From Candidatus Pacearchaeota archaeon (lineage in GTDB: Archaea; Nanobdellota; Nanobdellia; Pacearchaeales; GW2011-AR1), in assembly GCA_003554465.1 (NCBI GenBank), contig PWGL01000133.1, positions 1-5,805 on the forward strand: a stretch of DNA of 5,805 nt, written 5' to 3'. The position numbers and the translations under genes were made by a program. Under the pieces are notes generated by a model, which was given only the letters and a program-made list of their open reading frames with translations, was not told where the DNA came from and searched no databases. Shown here in pieces: positions 5,770 to 5,805 of this stretch; within the stretch, counting starts at the first letter, position 1, and each line of letters starts with the position of its first letter.

Positions 5770-5805
5770 CCAAACTGTCTCATGATGTTCATCTTGGTTT
5801 CTCAC
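5761..5805 (-). CDS. Possible 3' end of a further minus-strand gene (partial)
   Basis: Reading inward from the right edge on the minus strand, 14 codons are open before a TAA at 5763-5761, giving VRNQDEHHETVWIK. The composition is protein-like and the codons fit the rest of the window; the other two minus frames hit stops at once or within five codons. The stretch is too short to identify. If real, the gene runs in the same direction as the archaeosortase gene, and its last codons form part of the outer AT stem of the structured element. The alternative is a plus-strand start at ATG 5782 (MMFILVSH), open to the edge. Confidence 0.35.
   Translation of the reverse strand: MRNQDEHHETVWIK

Noticed and set aside
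1..5780. AGACAGT at the left end and its inverted copy ACTGTCT at 5774-5780
   Set aside because: A 7-base inverted match over this distance is expected by chance, and nothing else marks the window as a mobile element.

Overview
The window is AT-rich and reads as a piece of an archaeal genome, most likely a small-celled DPANN lineage of the Pacearchaeota/Woesearchaeota type. The clues are an archaeal S-layer protein with split N- and C-terminal S-layer domains, a lysine-rich archaeosortase-like protein, TATA-like boxes centred about 27 bases before start codons, and T-tract termination. The lineage is inferred from protein style only; no marker gene is present.

Layout. Positions 74-2410 (+) encode a very acidic, signal-peptide-bearing S-layer protein with a strong Shine-Dalgarno site, followed by a long T-rich terminator. 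Next, on the same strand, come two related single-pass membrane proteins: a 228-residue protein (2606-3292) and a 268-residue protein (3343-4149). They share a basic juxtamembrane helix, one membrane segment and a cysteine-containing ectodomain. The second also carries a complete C2H2 zinc finger at its cytoplasmic N-terminus. It is followed after 14 bases by a DUF368 multi-pass membrane protein (4164-4997), whose bacterial relatives (PopT) recycle the polyprenyl phosphate lipid carrier. On the opposite strand, converging on it, lies an exosortase/archaeosortase-family protein (5040-5624) with an apparent Cys/Arg/His triad.

The right edge holds a compact, GC-rich, highly structured element (about 5666-5769): two perfect hairpins inside a third stem, with an outer AT-rich stem. 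It abuts what may be the last 14 codons of a further minus-strand gene.

Taken together this is a cell-surface region: the lattice protein with nine N-glycosylation sequons, two probable surface-facing membrane proteins, a likely glycan-carrier lipid flippase and a protein-sorting transpeptidase. That these act in one pathway is an inference from position and family knowledge. The most unusual items are the membrane-tethered C2H2 zinc finger with its finger-less neighbour and paralogue, and the structured element at the right edge.
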